NCBI GenBank assembly: GCA_020725195.1
Contig: DYFL01000001.1
Location: 1 to 64,000 of the forward strand
Direction: 5' to 3'
Length of the DNA stretch: 64,000 nt
Source: Hydrogenophilus sp.
GTDB taxonomy: Bacteria; Pseudomonadota; Gammaproteobacteria; Burkholderiales; Thiobacillaceae
Numbering within the stretch: position 1 is the stretch's first letter; each line of letters begins with the position of its first letter. Positions 8,234 to 18,485 of the stretch are shown piece after piece. Below the pieces are notes generated by a model. The model did not search any database. It saw only the letters and a list, made by a program, of their open reading frames with translations, and was not told the DNA's origin. Made by a program: the position numbers and the translations under genes.

Positions 8234-9510
8234 TCCAGCCTGGCGGTCCGGTTGTGGCGCAGCAGGTCCAGCCGGGCCGCCAGGGGCTGGGTGGCGGCGG
8301 CGAACTGGCCGCGATATTCGGGCGCCAGGGGGTAGGAGGTGGGCAGCTTCAGGGCCAGCGGATCCTTCTGCACGCCGGCGACCCGGAACTCGTAATGCAG
8401 ATGCGGCCCGGTGGCGAGCCCGGTGCTGCCGACGTAGCCGATGATGTCGCCCTGCCTGACCCGGGCGCCGTGCCTGATGCCCTTGGCGAAGCGCGACAGG
8501 TGGCCGTAGGCGCTGCTGTAGGGCTTCTGGTGGTCGAGCACGACCAGGTTGCCGTAGCCGCCCTGACGGCCGGCGAAGCCGACCACGGCATCCGCCACGG
8601 CACGGACCGGGGTGCCGGTCGGGGCGGCGTAGTCGATGCCCTTGTGCGCCCGCCATTCCTTGAGCACCGGGTGATAGCGGGCGCCGGAGAAGCCCGAGGA
8701 GATCCGGCTGAAGGGCATGGGCGACTTCAGGAAGGCGCGCTTGAGGCTCTGGCCGGAGGGGGTGTAGTAGCCCTCGCGGCCCTTCGGGTCCTGGAAGTAG
8801 ACCGCCTGGTAGGTCTTGCCGGCGTTGATGAATTCCGCCGCGAGCAGGCGGCCGGTCTTCACCGTGCTGCCGTTGTGGACGAAGGTCTCGTAGACCAGGG
8901 AGAAGCGGTCGCCGCGGCGCAGGTCGCGGTGGAAGTCGATGTCGCCGGAGAACACCTCGGCCATCTGCGAGGCGATGCTGTCGGGCACGTCCGCCGCGTC
9001 GGTGGCCCCGAAGAGCGAGCTCTGGATCTCGCCCGAGCGCATGACGAAGCGGACCTCGGGCTCGACGGCCTCCTCCTGCGTCTGGAAGCCGTCGCCCAGC
9101 CGCTGGATGGTGACCAGGCGCTGGTCCGCGGCCAGGTAGCGGAAGGTGATCAGGCGGCCCGTGGAGGTCACCCGCGCCAGGACCGTCTTGCCGGAGACCA
9201 GCCGGGCAAGCGCCCCGCTCTCGCGGCTCGCGGGGATGACGCGGCCGATCTCCTCTTCGGCCACCCCCAGCCGGCGCAGGAGCTGGGCGAAGGTCTCGCC
9301 GGAGCCGATGCGCTCCTCGCGCCAGAAATCGAAGCTGCCGCTGTCGGTGAGGGTGGGAGACGGCAGCTCTATGGACTGCGTCACGGTCTCCTGGGCGATC
9401 TCCTCGACCACCGTGTCCGGCGCCAGGCCGAAGGCCGCGACGACGCCGAACAGGGGCAGGGAGGCGAGAAAGAGGACCAGGCGTTTCCGTGTGTGCTTGA
9501 AATCAGACAT
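8230..9510 (-). CDS. M23 murein DD-endopeptidase, MepM-like
   Basis: This 426-residue zinc peptidase is predicted to cut peptide cross-links in the periplasm. It has an N-terminal membrane anchor or uncleaved signal (residues 10-30), a central OapA/LysM-like region, and a C-terminal M23 domain. The LytM motifs are present: HKGIDYAAPTGTPV, where H and D bind zinc, and TGPHLHYEFR with the catalytic HxH. It is co-transcribed with anmK from a promoter at 9597-9625. The order M23 peptidase-anmK is common in proteobacteria and ties cleavage to recycling. MepM is the closest functional label; substrate preference is inferred. Confidence 0.9.
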   Translation of the reverse strand: MSDFKHTRKRLVLFLASLPLFGVVAAFGLAPDTVVEEIAQETVTQSIELPSPTLTDSGSFDFWREERIGSGETFAQLLRRLGVAEEEIGRVIPASRESGALARLVSGKTVLARVTSTGRLITFRYLAADQRLVTIQRLGDGFQTQEEAVEPEVRFVMRSGEIQSSLFGATDAADVPDSIASQMAEVFSGDIDFHRDLRRGDRFSLVYETFVHNGSTVKTGRLLAAEFINAGKTYQAVYFQDPKGREGYYTPSGQSLKRAFLKSPMPFSRISSGFSGARYHPVLKEWRAHKGIDYAAPTGTPVRAVADAVVGFAGRQGGYGNLVVLDHQKPYSSAYGHLSRFAKGIRHGARVRQGDIIGYVGSTGLATGPHLHYEFRVAGVQKDPLALKLPTSYPLAPEYRGQFAAATQPLAARLDLLRHNRTARLD

Positions 9511-9596
9511 GCGTTCGTCCTGAGCGGTGTTATCGGGGGTGGGGCGGCGATGACCGCAGGAGAGCTCGACAGCGAAAGCCCGCCAAACGGTTGGGG

Positions 9597-9625
9597 ATTC
9601 TACACGGGCGGTCCCGTCGGATCAA
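9597..9625 (-). promoter_or_regulatory. Sigma-70-like promoter of the M23 peptidase-anmK operon
   Basis: On the minus strand TTGATC (9625-9620) and TAGAAT (9602-9597) are spaced by 17 bp. The transcript would have a leader of about 80 nt. Confidence 0.6.
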
Positions 9626-9660
9626 GTTAAGCCCTTGATTGGCTTGGAATCCCGCGCTCC

Positions 9661-10521
9661 TCAAGGCGTGAGCCGGACCGCGAGGCCGCTCGCCTGGCGG
9701 ATGCGTCCGGCGAAATCCTCCAGCCACTGCGGCGGCAGCTTGGACAGGCGGCCGGCCTCCGGCTGCAGGGAGGGGCGGGCCAGCCCGTAGAGCATCACCC
9801 CTGCCAGGGGCACGGCCTCGGACCTGGCCCGGGCGAGCAGCTCCAGATAGGCCGCGAGCTCGTCCTCGGGGGGCGGGTCGCCGTCGAGGGCGAAGACACA
9901 GGTCTGCACCCAGGTGGGGCAGAGCGCTGCGGCGGTCTTCAGGTTCTGGTAGGCCCGCTGCGGCCCGGCCTGCGTGCCGTTGACCAGGCGGAGGCCTTCG
10001 CGCGTGGCCCGGTCCAGCTTGAACCAGACCTCGCCGCCGAGGCCGGTCATGCGGCGCAGGCCCTCCTGCACATACGCCTTGTGCACGAGGCTGCCGTTGG
10101 TGATGAGCACCAGCCTGATGCGGCCCTTCAGGCCATGGGCCTCGATGGCGCGGCCGATGGCGGCCACGGCCTCGGGAAACTCGGGCGCGCTGGTCGGCTC
10201 GCCGTTGCCCGAGAGCGCCACGTCGTTGAGGCGGCGGGCCGCCTCGGGCACGTGCCGCACCATGAAGTCGCCCTCGACGATGTCGCCCAGCATCCGCCCG
10301 AGCTCTGCCTCCAGGCGCGCGAGGTCGAGGGGCGGCGGCCCGCCCCGGGTGAGCCCCGGCACCTGGCAGTAGATGCAGCGCCAGTTGCAGGCGTTGTTGG
10401 GGTTGAGGTTCACCCCCACCGAGACGCCGCCCGCGCGGCGGGAGACGACGGGATAGACATAGCGCATCCCGGCCGCATCGCGGGCGTGGTCTTGGACGCT
10501 GAGGAGGTTCAGTTCGGGCAT
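9661..10521 (-). CDS. Radical SAM protein (COG0731-like)
   Basis: This is a radical S-adenosylmethionine protein with the cluster motif CNWRCIYC, in the CxxxCxxC spacing, near residue 44. The fold resembles the Fe-S oxidoreductases of COG0731 (TYW1-related), but the product is unknown. The start at 10521 gives an N-terminus of MPELNLLSVQDHARDAAGM, which leads straight into the conserved region. A GTG 66 bp further upstream is also open and would add 22 residues that look non-conserved. It is divergent from the DUF3147 gene. No partner gene suggests its substrate. Confidence 0.8.
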   Translation of the reverse strand: MPELNLLSVQDHARDAAGMRYVYPVVSRRAGGVSVGVNLNPNNACNWRCIYCQVPGLTRGGPPPLDLARLEAELGRMLGDIVEGDFMVRHVPEAARRLNDVALSGNGEPTSAPEFPEAVAAIGRAIEAHGLKGRIRLVLITNGSLVHKAYVQEGLRRMTGLGGEVWFKLDRATREGLRLVNGTQAGPQRAYQNLKTAAALCPTWVQTCVFALDGDPPPEDELAAYLELLARARSEAVPLAGVMLYGLARPSLQPEAGRLSKLPPQWLEDFAGRIRQASGLAVRLTP

Positions 10522-10634
10522 GCTGGCATGACGCAGGTATCGAGGTCGGGGTTCCCCGCCGCGATGCGGCAGGACAGTCGACACCACGCATGGTAACCGC
10601 TCGGGGCCCCGGCGTCCCCCGGGAAGATCCGGGC

Positions 10635-10640
10635 TAGAAT
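10635..10640 (+). promoter_or_regulatory. Candidate -10 box upstream of the DUF3147 gene
   Basis: TAGAAT lies 30 bp before the ATG at 10671. No good -35 box is visible, so this is weak. Confidence 0.35.
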
Positions 10641-10670
10641 CCGGTCCATCCGATCCGCGCGGAATGTCCC

Positions 10671-11007
10671 ATGCTCCATGCCCTAGTCAAGGTCCTGATC
10701 TCGGCGGCGCTCATCGCGCTGATCTCCGAGATCGCCAGGCGCAGCAGCGTCGTCGCCGCGCTGCTCGCCTCGCTGCCGCTGGTCTCGCTGCTGGCCTTCG
10801 TCTGGCTGTACCTCGACACCGGCGACGTGGAGACGGTCGCGTCCCTGTCGGCGCAGATCTTCTGGCTGGTCCTGCCCTCGCTGGCGCTGTTTCTCGCCCT
10901 GCCCAGGCTGCTGCGCCTGGGGGTGGGCTTCTGGGCCAGCCTCGCGCTGGCCGTCCTGCTCACCCTGGCCTGCTACGGGGCCATGCTCTGGCTCCTGAGA
11001 CGCTTCG

Positions 11008-11021
<14 letters not shown>
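10671..11021 (+). CDS. DUF3147 family membrane protein
   Basis: This is a 116-residue integral membrane protein with four hydrophobic segments and short loops, matching the DUF3147 family, whose function is unknown. Features include the conserved ISEIARRSS region after the first segment and SLPLVSLLAFVWLYLDT. The C-terminus overlaps the mutY start by 14 bp in another frame. This overlap and the shared strand suggest an operon with mutY and the MgtE-like gene. Confidence 0.75.
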
Positions 11022-12056
<1,035 letters not shown>

Positions 12057-12060
<4 letters not shown>

Positions 12061-13028
12061 CCGCACGCCGGCACCGCAGCGAAGACGCCGCCCAGCACCT
12101 CACCGCGGCGGTGGCCCGGGCGCATCCCGAGGCGAGCGTCGAGGCGGTGCGCGCAGGCATCGGCGGGCGCGAGCTGGAGGACACCGAGCTCGTCTGCGTG
12201 GTGGACGACAACGACAGGCTGCTGGGCGTGCTCACCTTCGCCGAGCTCTATCGGCTGCCGGCCGGCACCGCCGTGGGCGAGGCCATGCAGGCGAGCCCGG
12301 CGGTGCTGGCGGGCGAGGACCAGGAGAAGGTGGCCTCCATCGCCCTGCACCACAGGCTCAACAGCGTGCCGGTCGTCGACGCCGGACACCGGCTCCTGGG
12401 CGTGGTGCCGGCGCAGGCCCTGCTGCGCATCCTGCGCCACGAGCACGTCGAGGACATCCATCGCCTGGCCGGCATCCACCGGGAGACCAGCGTCGCGCGC
12501 CGGGCGCTCGACGCGCCGCCGCTGCGCCGCGCCCGGGACCGGCTGCCCTGGCTCGTCATGGGTCTGGTCGGCAGCATGTTCGCCACCCTCATCATGAGCC
12601 GCTTCGAGGCGGCGCTGCACGAGAAGCTCGCGCTCGCCTTCTTCGTGCCCGGCCTGGTCTATCTCGCCGACGCCATCGGCACCCAGACCGAGGCGGTGGT
12701 GGTGCGCGGGCTGTCGCTCTCGCACGTCGGCATCGGCCGCCTGCTCGTCGGCGAGCTGCGCACCGGGCTCATCATCGGCATGGTCCTGGGCGGGCTGACC
12801 TTCCCCGTCGTCTGGCTCGCCTTCGGCGAGGCGCGCCTGGCCTTCGCCGTTTCCGGTGCCCTGTTCGCCGCCGGCGGCGTGGCCACCACCGTGGGGCTGC
12901 TCCTGCCCTGGCTGCTCGTCCGCATGAAGCGCGACCCGGCCTTCGGCAGCGGCCCGCTGGCCACGGTGATACAGGATGTGCTGACCCTGCTGGTCTATTT
13001 CGCCTTCGTGAGCCTGCTCTATGGCTGA
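12057..13028 (+). CDS. Short MgtE-like magnesium transporter (CBS plus membrane domain)
   Basis: This 323-residue protein combines two CBS motifs (about 45-150, e.g. LNSVPVVDAGHRLLGVVPAQ) with an MgtE membrane domain of five segments (about 165-320, WLVMGLVGSMFATLI at its start). Full-length MgtE proteins have about 450 residues and an N-terminal superhelical gating domain; that domain is absent here. It overlaps mutY by an ATGA junction, and its 3' end overlaps the convergent slt gene by 10 bp. Transport of Mg2+ or another divalent ion is inferred from the family. Confidence 0.82.
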
Positions 13029-14980
13029 TCCGCCGGGCCGGGGGCGGCGTCGTCGCCGCCGGCCGGCGCGCTGGCGCGCGGCGGGATGATGCCGAGCCGG
13101 GCCTTCAGGCTGGTCGGGGTGCCGAAGCGGTGGCTGTAGTGGACCGCGTTGGCGAGCACCTTCTTCACGTATTCGCGGGTCTCCAGGTAGGGGATGCTCT
13201 CCACGTAGACCGCCCCTTCCAGGGGCGAGTCCGCCTGCCAGCGGCGGGCCCGGCCGGGGCCGGCGTTGTAGCCGGCGGTGGCCATCACCGCGGAGCGCCC
13301 CAGGGAGTCGTGGATGTGCTTCAGGTAATAGGTGCCGAAGCGGATGTTGGTCTCCGGCTCCTTCACCGCGGCATGGGCGCGCTTTCTGTCCAGGCCGAGC
13401 TGGCCTGCGATCCATTGGGCCGTGGCGGGCATGATCTGCATCAGGCCCAGGGCCCCGGCCCCGGAGCGGGCGTAATCCACGAAGCGCGACTCCTGGCGCA
13501 TGAGGCCGTAGACCCAGGCCGGATCGAGGCCCTGCCGGCCGGCGTAGGTCTCGGCCAGGTCCCGGTAGGGGGTCATGTAGCGCAGGCCGAAGTCGTGCAG
13601 CTCGCGGGTCTTCTCGGCGGTGACGATGGCGCGGTCGTACCATTTTTCCCGGCTGGCGATCTCGGCCGCCGCCAGCAGCTGCTGGTCGCCCATCCCGCGC
13701 AGGGCCCATTCCCATTCCTCGGCCGCATTGGTGCCGAGGTTCAGCCGGCGCAGCAGCAGGGCCCGCTGCAGGCCCGGGTTGGCCTCGGCGGCGGCCAGCT
13801 CCGCCGGCGTGAGCCTGTGGTCGGCCGGGCGGGGTTCCAGCCTCGCCGGCAGTTCCTCCTCGGCGAGCAGGCCGTAGTAGTGATGCTCGGTGGACAGGCG
13901 CGCGAACAGGGCGTTGGCGGCGAAGCCCGAGCCCAGGGCCTTGAGCGCCCGGGCCTTCCAGTAGCGCCAGACGGCCTCCTCCTGCATGGCCTCGGGCATG
14001 GCGTTGATGCTGTAGAACACCTCCAGCCAGCGCCCTGCGCGCAGCGCCGCCCGGGTCTTCCAGAGCCGCTGGAACTCGGTGAGCTGCTCGCCGGCGCGGG
14101 CGAACCAGTCCAGGGCGTTCGGGTCGTGGCGGCGGGCGGCCGCCAGGGCGATCTGGCCCCAGCCGTGGCGGCGTTCATCCTCCGCGTAGGAGGCCAGATG
14201 GCTCTCCCAGAGCCGGGCCGCCGCAGCCGGGTCCGTCCTGGCCACCTGGCCCAGGGCGTAGAGGGCGGCCTCGCGCTGGGCCCGGCGGGGCGAGGCCTCG
14301 GCCACCAGGCCAGCGGGCGACTGCTGGGCGCGGGTGAGGGCATCCGGCCGCATGCGTTCGTCCTCCGGGAGCCTGGCGTCGAGCTCGCGGGCGAGCCTCA
14401 GGTTGCCCGTCTCCAGGGCGAGCCGCAGCCGGGTGTAGCGCTCCTCCTGGGTGAGGGCGCCGCGGGCGAACAGCTCCGCGAACAGGGGCTCGCAGGCGCT
14501 GGGCAGGTCGCGCGGGGTGAGATAGGACTCGGCGGCGGGGCGCTCCGCCGCCGCATCGCCCAGGGCGAGCCGGGCCCTGTAGCCGTGGCACCGGGTTTCC
14601 GCGTCCGTCTTCGCCAGCCTGCCGGCCTGGTCCAGCACGCCCTGCCAATCCCCGGACTGGGCGAGCCTGCGCACGAGGTCCTGGCGCAGGCGGTCGGACA
14701 GCGGCGTGTCGGGATGCTGCTCGATGAAGGCGAGCATCTCCGCCGGGCCGGGGTTGTTGCTCTTGAGCTGCCAGTAGCGGATGTAGGGCGACAGGAGGTG
14801 GTCCGCGGGAAACCGGGCCGCCTGCTTCAGGAACTGGGACATGCGGCCCTTGGCGTAGGCCTCCCGTGCGGCGAGGAAGTCCTTTTCCACGGAGGCGGCG
14901 GCCGGCAGGGCCAGGCCGGCGAGCCACAGGCCCCCCAGGCACAACCAGATCCGCACGCCCCGCACCGCTACCGATTCCAT
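13019..14980 (-). CDS. slt: Soluble lytic murein transglycosylase (Slt70-like)
   Basis: This is a 653-residue periplasmic lytic transglycosylase. A signal peptide (residues 1-30, ending ALPAAAS) is followed by a long alpha-helical superhelical U-domain. The C-terminal SLT domain carries the catalytic glutamate in GLMRQESRFV, then GALGLMQIMPATA and YNAGPGRARRW. The ATG at 14980 places the signal peptide correctly; a GTG 21 bp upstream is also open. Its products would feed AnmK. The gene ends tail-to-tail with the MgtE-like gene. Confidence 0.92.
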   Translation of the reverse strand: MESVAVRGVRIWLCLGGLWLAGLALPAAASVEKDFLAAREAYAKGRMSQFLKQAARFPADHLLSPYIRYWQLKSNNPGPAEMLAFIEQHPDTPLSDRLRQDLVRRLAQSGDWQGVLDQAGRLAKTDAETRCHGYRARLALGDAAAERPAAESYLTPRDLPSACEPLFAELFARGALTQEERYTRLRLALETGNLRLARELDARLPEDERMRPDALTRAQQSPAGLVAEASPRRAQREAALYALGQVARTDPAAAARLWESHLASYAEDERRHGWGQIALAAARRHDPNALDWFARAGEQLTEFQRLWKTRAALRAGRWLEVFYSINAMPEAMQEEAVWRYWKARALKALGSGFAANALFARLSTEHHYYGLLAEEELPARLEPRPADHRLTPAELAAAEANPGLQRALLLRRLNLGTNAAEEWEWALRGMGDQQLLAAAEIASREKWYDRAIVTAEKTRELHDFGLRYMTPYRDLAETYAGRQGLDPAWVYGLMRQESRFVDYARSGAGALGLMQIMPATAQWIAGQLGLDRKRAHAAVKEPETNIRFGTYYLKHIHDSLGRSAVMATAGYNAGPGRARRWQADSPLEGAVYVESIPYLETREYVKKVLANAVHYSHRFGTPTSLKARLGIIPPRASAPAGGDDAAPGPADQP

Positions 14981-15063
14981 AGGGCGCACTGTAACAGCCA
15001 CGGCCCGGCCCCTCCAAGGGCCGGGCCTCCCCCCCAGGGATTGCCGGCCTTGGCCGCCCGGGT

Positions 15064-15630
15064 TCAGTAGCGCTCGTCAACCTCGACGCGCGTCCTCACC
15101 CGCAGGGTGGCGCCCGGTTCGTAGGGCAGCACGGTCGTGTATTCCCGGCCCTGGTAGCGGTAGGTCACGTCGTAGCCCGTGATCCTTCTCGACCAGTTGT
15201 CCACCGTGCGGCAGCGCTCTTCGTACTGGGGGCTGCGGCGCACGGTGCGGCTGTCGCCGCTGTTGTCGATGTTGTCGCCGACGATGGCGCCGGTGGCCGC
15301 CCCCGCCGCGGTGGCGACCGCCTTGCCGGTGCCCTTGCCGACCTGGTGGCCGAGGATGCCGCCGGCGATGCCGCCGATGACGGCGCCGGCGTAGGAGCGG
15401 TCGCGGACGCTTTCCGTGCGGTAGCCCACCTGCTCGGTCCAGCATTCCTGGCGCGGGCTGTTGTACTCCTCGTAGATCGGGGTGCTGGCGACCACCCGGG
15501 CGGTGTCCCTGATCCAGCCCGGGTCATGCCGGGGACCGGCCTGGGCGGCGCCCGCCGCAAGGATGAGGGCCGCCGCGGCGGCCAGGCTGGCCGTCTTGCC
15601 GGTGCCGAGGGTCATTTCGTTCGTGCGCAT
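15064..15630 (-). CDS. Glycine-zipper 2TM domain envelope protein
   Basis: This is a 188-residue secreted protein with a signal peptide cleaved around AGAAQA. The middle (about 85-120) is a glycine zipper (AGAVIGGIAGGILGHQVG and AAGAATGAIVGDNI), as in the 17-kDa surface antigen family of outer-membrane-associated proteins. The C-terminal part (RYQGREYTTVLPYEPGATL) is typical of those homologues. A strong ribosome site (AGGAG) lies 6 nt before the ATG. No lipobox cysteine is seen. Function is unknown beyond envelope association. Confidence 0.8.
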   Translation of the reverse strand: MRTNEMTLGTGKTASLAAAAALILAAGAAQAGPRHDPGWIRDTARVVASTPIYEEYNSPRQECWTEQVGYRTESVRDRSYAGAVIGGIAGGILGHQVGKGTGKAVATAAGAATGAIVGDNIDNSGDSRTVRRSPQYEERCRTVDNWSRRITGYDVTYRYQGREYTTVLPYEPGATLRVRTRVEVDERY

Positions 15631-15693
15631 GGTGTACTCCTGGTGTCGAATGGATGCAGAAAAAAAATCAGTCGGGTGGGTTGGGGTGCGGGC

Positions 15694-16068
15694 TCAGCGC
15701 CGGCCGCCTCCGCGGGAGGGGCCGTGACCGCCTCCGGAGCGGCCGCCGGGGCCCTGCATGCCGCCCGGGGGCTCGCGCTCCCACTGGCGCTGCTCGAACC
15801 CCTGGCCGTAGCCGTGGCCTTCGTCGCGCCGGCGCTCGCGCTCGCCGAATTCCCGGCGCAGACGCTCGCGCTCCTCGACCGGGGTCTCGCGCCAGCGCTC
15901 CCGCAGCCGGGCCCGTTCTTCGGGCGACAGCTGCGCCGCCTGCATGGCCGGCATGGCGAAAAACCCCCCGCCGCCCGGCTCGGCGTATCGTCCTTGCTCC
16001 CCGGCCGCCGCCCCCAGGGGCAGGGCGGCGGCGAGGGCGAGCGTCAGGGTGAGTGTTCTGTGGTTCAT
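15694..16068 (-). CDS. Small secreted Arg/Glu-rich protein of unknown function
   Basis: This is a 124-residue protein with a clear signal peptide (residues 1-23, ending GAAAG). The mature part is dominated by charged helix (LSPEERARLRERWRETP, then RERLRREFGERERRRDEG), followed by a Gly-rich tail. The LSPEERxxLRxRW pattern resembles DUF3106-like periplasmic proteins, but I do not assign it firmly. It is divergent from the OmpR-like regulator gene, 103 bp away, and could be its target. Confidence 0.65.
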   Translation of the reverse strand: MNHRTLTLTLALAAALPLGAAAGEQGRYAEPGGGGFFAMPAMQAAQLSPEERARLRERWRETPVEERERLRREFGERERRRDEGHGYGQGFEQRQWEREPPGGMQGPGGRSGGGHGPSRGGGRR

Positions 16069-16171
16069 GTCGGTCTCCGTTCACTACGGTTCCCATGCTA
16101 GGCGCGAGCCGTTTCCCGTGGGTTTCCGCATCCTGTAAATTTGTAACAGTCTGTTTCTCTGGAGCCCGATT

Positions 16172-16885
16172 GTGCAGGACAAGCCGCTCATACTGGTGGT
16201 GGACGACGACGCCGGCATACGCGACCTGCTCGCCGACTACCTGCAGCTGCAGGGCTACGCCGTGGCCACCGCGGCCGACGGACGGGAGATGGACGCGCGC
16301 CTCGGGGAGGCGGCGCCCGCCCTGGTCGTCATGGACCTGATGCTGCCCGGCGAGGACGGCCTCGCGCTCACCCGCCGCGTGAAGGCCGCCGCCGGCTGCC
16401 CGGTGATCATGCTCTCGGCCCGGGGCGAGGACGTCGACCGCATCGTCGGCCTCGAGGTGGGCGCGGACGATTATCTCGCCAAGCCCTTCAACCCCCGCGA
16501 GCTCCTGGCGCGCATCCGCGCGGTGCTGCGCCGCCCGGCGGCGCAGGCCGGGCAGGCCGGGGAGGCCGGCGAGGTCTTCCGCTTCGGCCCCTACGCCCTC
16601 GACCTCGCCGCCCAGCAGCTCAGCCGCGAGGGCGAGGAGATCGCGCTCACCCAGGCCGAGTTCGCCCTGCTCAAGGTCTTCGTCGAGCACCCCAACCGGG
16701 CGCTCTCGCGCGACCAGATCATGGACTGGCTCAAGGGCTTCGAGCGCGACCCCTTCGACCGCTCCGTCGACGTGCGCGTGACGCGCCTGCGGCGCAAGAT
16801 CGAGGACGATCCCGCCCACCCCGCGTACATCCGCACCGTCTGGGGCCAGGGCTACCTCTTCGCGCCCAAGGGCAAGGGGGGATGA
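16172..16885 (+). CDS. OmpR-family response regulator
   Basis: This is a 237-residue two-component regulator. The receiver domain has the acidic pair VVDDDAG, the phospho-acceptor Asp in VVMDLMLPGEDG (near residue 54) and the conserved Lys in DDYLAKPFNPREL. The C-terminal winged helix (Trans_reg_C) contains LTQAEFALLKVF and RSVDVRVTRLRRKIEDD. The GTG start has GGAG about 8 nt upstream. The OmpR/EnvZ subtype is suggested by overall similarity and by the kinase that follows. The kinase gene is separated from it by a repeat element of about 150 bp. Confidence 0.9.
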   Translation: MQDKPLILVVDDDAGIRDLLADYLQLQGYAVATAADGREMDARLGEAAPALVVMDLMLPGEDGLALTRRVKAAAGCPVIMLSARGEDVDRIVGLEVGADDYLAKPFNPRELLARIRAVLRRPAAQAGQAGEAGEVFRFGPYALDLAAQQLSREGEEIALTQAEFALLKVFVEHPNRALSRDQIMDWLKGFERDPFDRSVDVRVTRLRRKIEDDPAHPAYIRTVWGQGYLFAPKGKGG

Positions 16886-16913
16886 GGCAGACCGAAGCCA
16901 GAGCCCAGAGAAA

Positions 16914-17066
16914 TCCACAGATGACACAGATGAACACAGACATGCCCCCTGCAGAATCGGGTTATTGCCGGACTCTCGCGGCTTACCATAACGGTTGGCG
17001 GCTGATGGGGCCGAGCCTTTGAAGCATCTGTGTAAATCTGTGTAAATCTGTGTTCATCTGTGGATT
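16914..17066 (+). repeat. Inverted 10-bp-unit element, copy 1 (regulator/kinase gap)
   Basis: The left arm (16914-16940) reads TCCACAGATGACACAGATG and onward; the right arm (17025-17066) consists of 10-bp units ATCTGTGTAA, ATCTGTGTAA, ATCTGTGTTC, ATCTGTGGAT. The arms are inverted and enclose an 84-bp core. A second copy with a homologous 84-bp core is at 49680-49814. Confidence 0.85.
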
Positions 17067-17111
17067 GCACCCTTTGGATTCAACCTGTGGCCATGTGGGG
17101 AGGGTCTTGTC

Positions 17112-18407
17112 TTGACCCTGCTGCCCCGCACCCTGTTCGGCCGCACCGCGGCCTCGCTGCTCGCGGCCTTCGCCGCGCTGCAGGCCATGGCCCTCGCCGT
17201 GGTCTGGGTGACCGTGATCGAGCCCCTGGCCGCGCGCTCGGCCGACGAGCTGGCGGCGCGCATGGTGCTCGCCGCGCAGACCTGGGTCGAGCTGCCGCCT
17301 GCCACGCGCACCGACTACGAGCTGGAGCTGTCCTTCCGGCATCAGCTGGAGCTGGGCGAGGTCCGGGCGCGGCTGCCCGAGGCCGAGGCGCCGAGCCTCT
17401 TCGGCGACCGGCTGGAAGAGGCCCTGGCCCGCCGCGCACGCCAGCCCGTGGAACTCAGGCAGGGCCCCGATCCCGCCTGGACCTGGGTGGAGCTGGACGT
17501 GGCCGGCACGCTGCTGCGCATCGGCTTCCTCAAGGAACGCTACCGGCTGGAGGCGCCGCTCGCCGCCGCCGCCATCCTCTTCGCCGGCGCCCTGCTCACC
17601 ACCGCCGTCGCCCTGCTCATGGCCCGCCGCACCAGCCGGCGCCTCAGGCGCCTGGCCGACTCCGCCCGCGAGGTCGGCCAGGGCCGGCTGCCCGAGCCCC
17701 TGCCGGAGACCGGCGCCGAGGAGCTGATGGAGCTCACCCGCGCCTTCAACCGCATGGCGGCGGAGGTGCAGGCCCTGCTGGAGAACCGCACCACCCTCCT
17801 GGCCGGCATCTCCCACGACCTGCGCACCCCGCTCACCCGCATGCGCCTGGCGCTGTCCCTGCTGCAGGGCGCGGACGAGCGGCTCGTGCGGCGTCTGGAG
17901 GGCGACCTGGAGGAGATCAACCGGCTCATCGACGCCATGCTCGCCTTCGCCCGCTCGCTGCGGGTCGAGGAGGCGCAGCCGGTGGACCTCGCGGCGCTGC
18001 TCGGCGAGATCGCCGGGGCCGCGAGCCGCCGGGAGGCGGTGCGCTGGCAGCCGGGACCGCCCTGCGAGGCGACCGTGGGCGTGCTCGCCCTGCGCCGCAT
18101 CGTCGGCAACCTCCTGGAGAACGCCCTGCGCTACGGCGCGGGCCGGCCGGTCGAGCTGGAGCTTCACTGCGCCGAGCGCGAGGCCGTGATCCGGGTCCTC
18201 GACCGCGGCCCCGGCATCCCCCCGGAGGAGCGCGAGGCGGTGTTCCGGCCCTTCTACCGCCTGGAGCAGTCGCGCTCGAAGGAGGGCGGCGGCAGCGGCC
18301 TCGGGCTCGCCATCGCCCGCCAGCTCGCCGACGCCTGGGGCTGGCGCATCGAGCTCAACCCCCGCGAGGGCGGCGGGCTCGCGGCGAGCCTGATCGTGCC
18401 GCGCTGA
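17112..18407 (+). CDS. EnvZ-like sensor histidine kinase
   Basis: This is a 431-residue membrane sensor kinase. Two membrane segments (about 12-34 and 150-172) enclose a ~115-residue periplasmic domain. A HAMP domain follows, then the H-box with phospho-accepting histidine (LLAGISHDLRTPLTRMR). The ATPase domain has the N-box (NLLENALRYG), G1 (DRGPGIP) and G2 (GSGLGLAIARQ). The start is TTG with GGGGAGG about 10 nt upstream. It presumably partners the OmpR-like regulator, from which it is separated by a repeat. Confidence 0.9.
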   Translation: MTLLPRTLFGRTAASLLAAFAALQAMALAVVWVTVIEPLAARSADELAARMVLAAQTWVELPPATRTDYELELSFRHQLELGEVRARLPEAEAPSLFGDRLEEALARRARQPVELRQGPDPAWTWVELDVAGTLLRIGFLKERYRLEAPLAAAAILFAGALLTTAVALLMARRTSRRLRRLADSAREVGQGRLPEPLPETGAEELMELTRAFNRMAAEVQALLENRTTLLAGISHDLRTPLTRMRLALSLLQGADERLVRRLEGDLEEINRLIDAMLAFARSLRVEEAQPVDLAALLGEIAGAASRREAVRWQPGPPCEATVGVLALRRIVGNLLENALRYGAGRPVELELHCAEREAVIRVLDRGPGIPPEEREAVFRPFYRLEQSRSKEGGGSGLGLAIARQLADAWGWRIELNPREGGGLAASLIVPR

Positions 18408-18446
18408 GGGGCCGGCATCGCCCGCAAAGACCGCGGGGAAATCCGG

Positions 18447-18452
18447 TAAAAT
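18447..18452 (+). promoter_or_regulatory. Candidate -10 box upstream of glyQ
   Basis: TAAAAT lies 34 bp before the glyQ ATG. No convincing -35 box accompanies it. Confidence 0.35.
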
Positions 18453-18485
18453 CCACGCCTTTGGCCCAACCCGATCCCCGCGACC

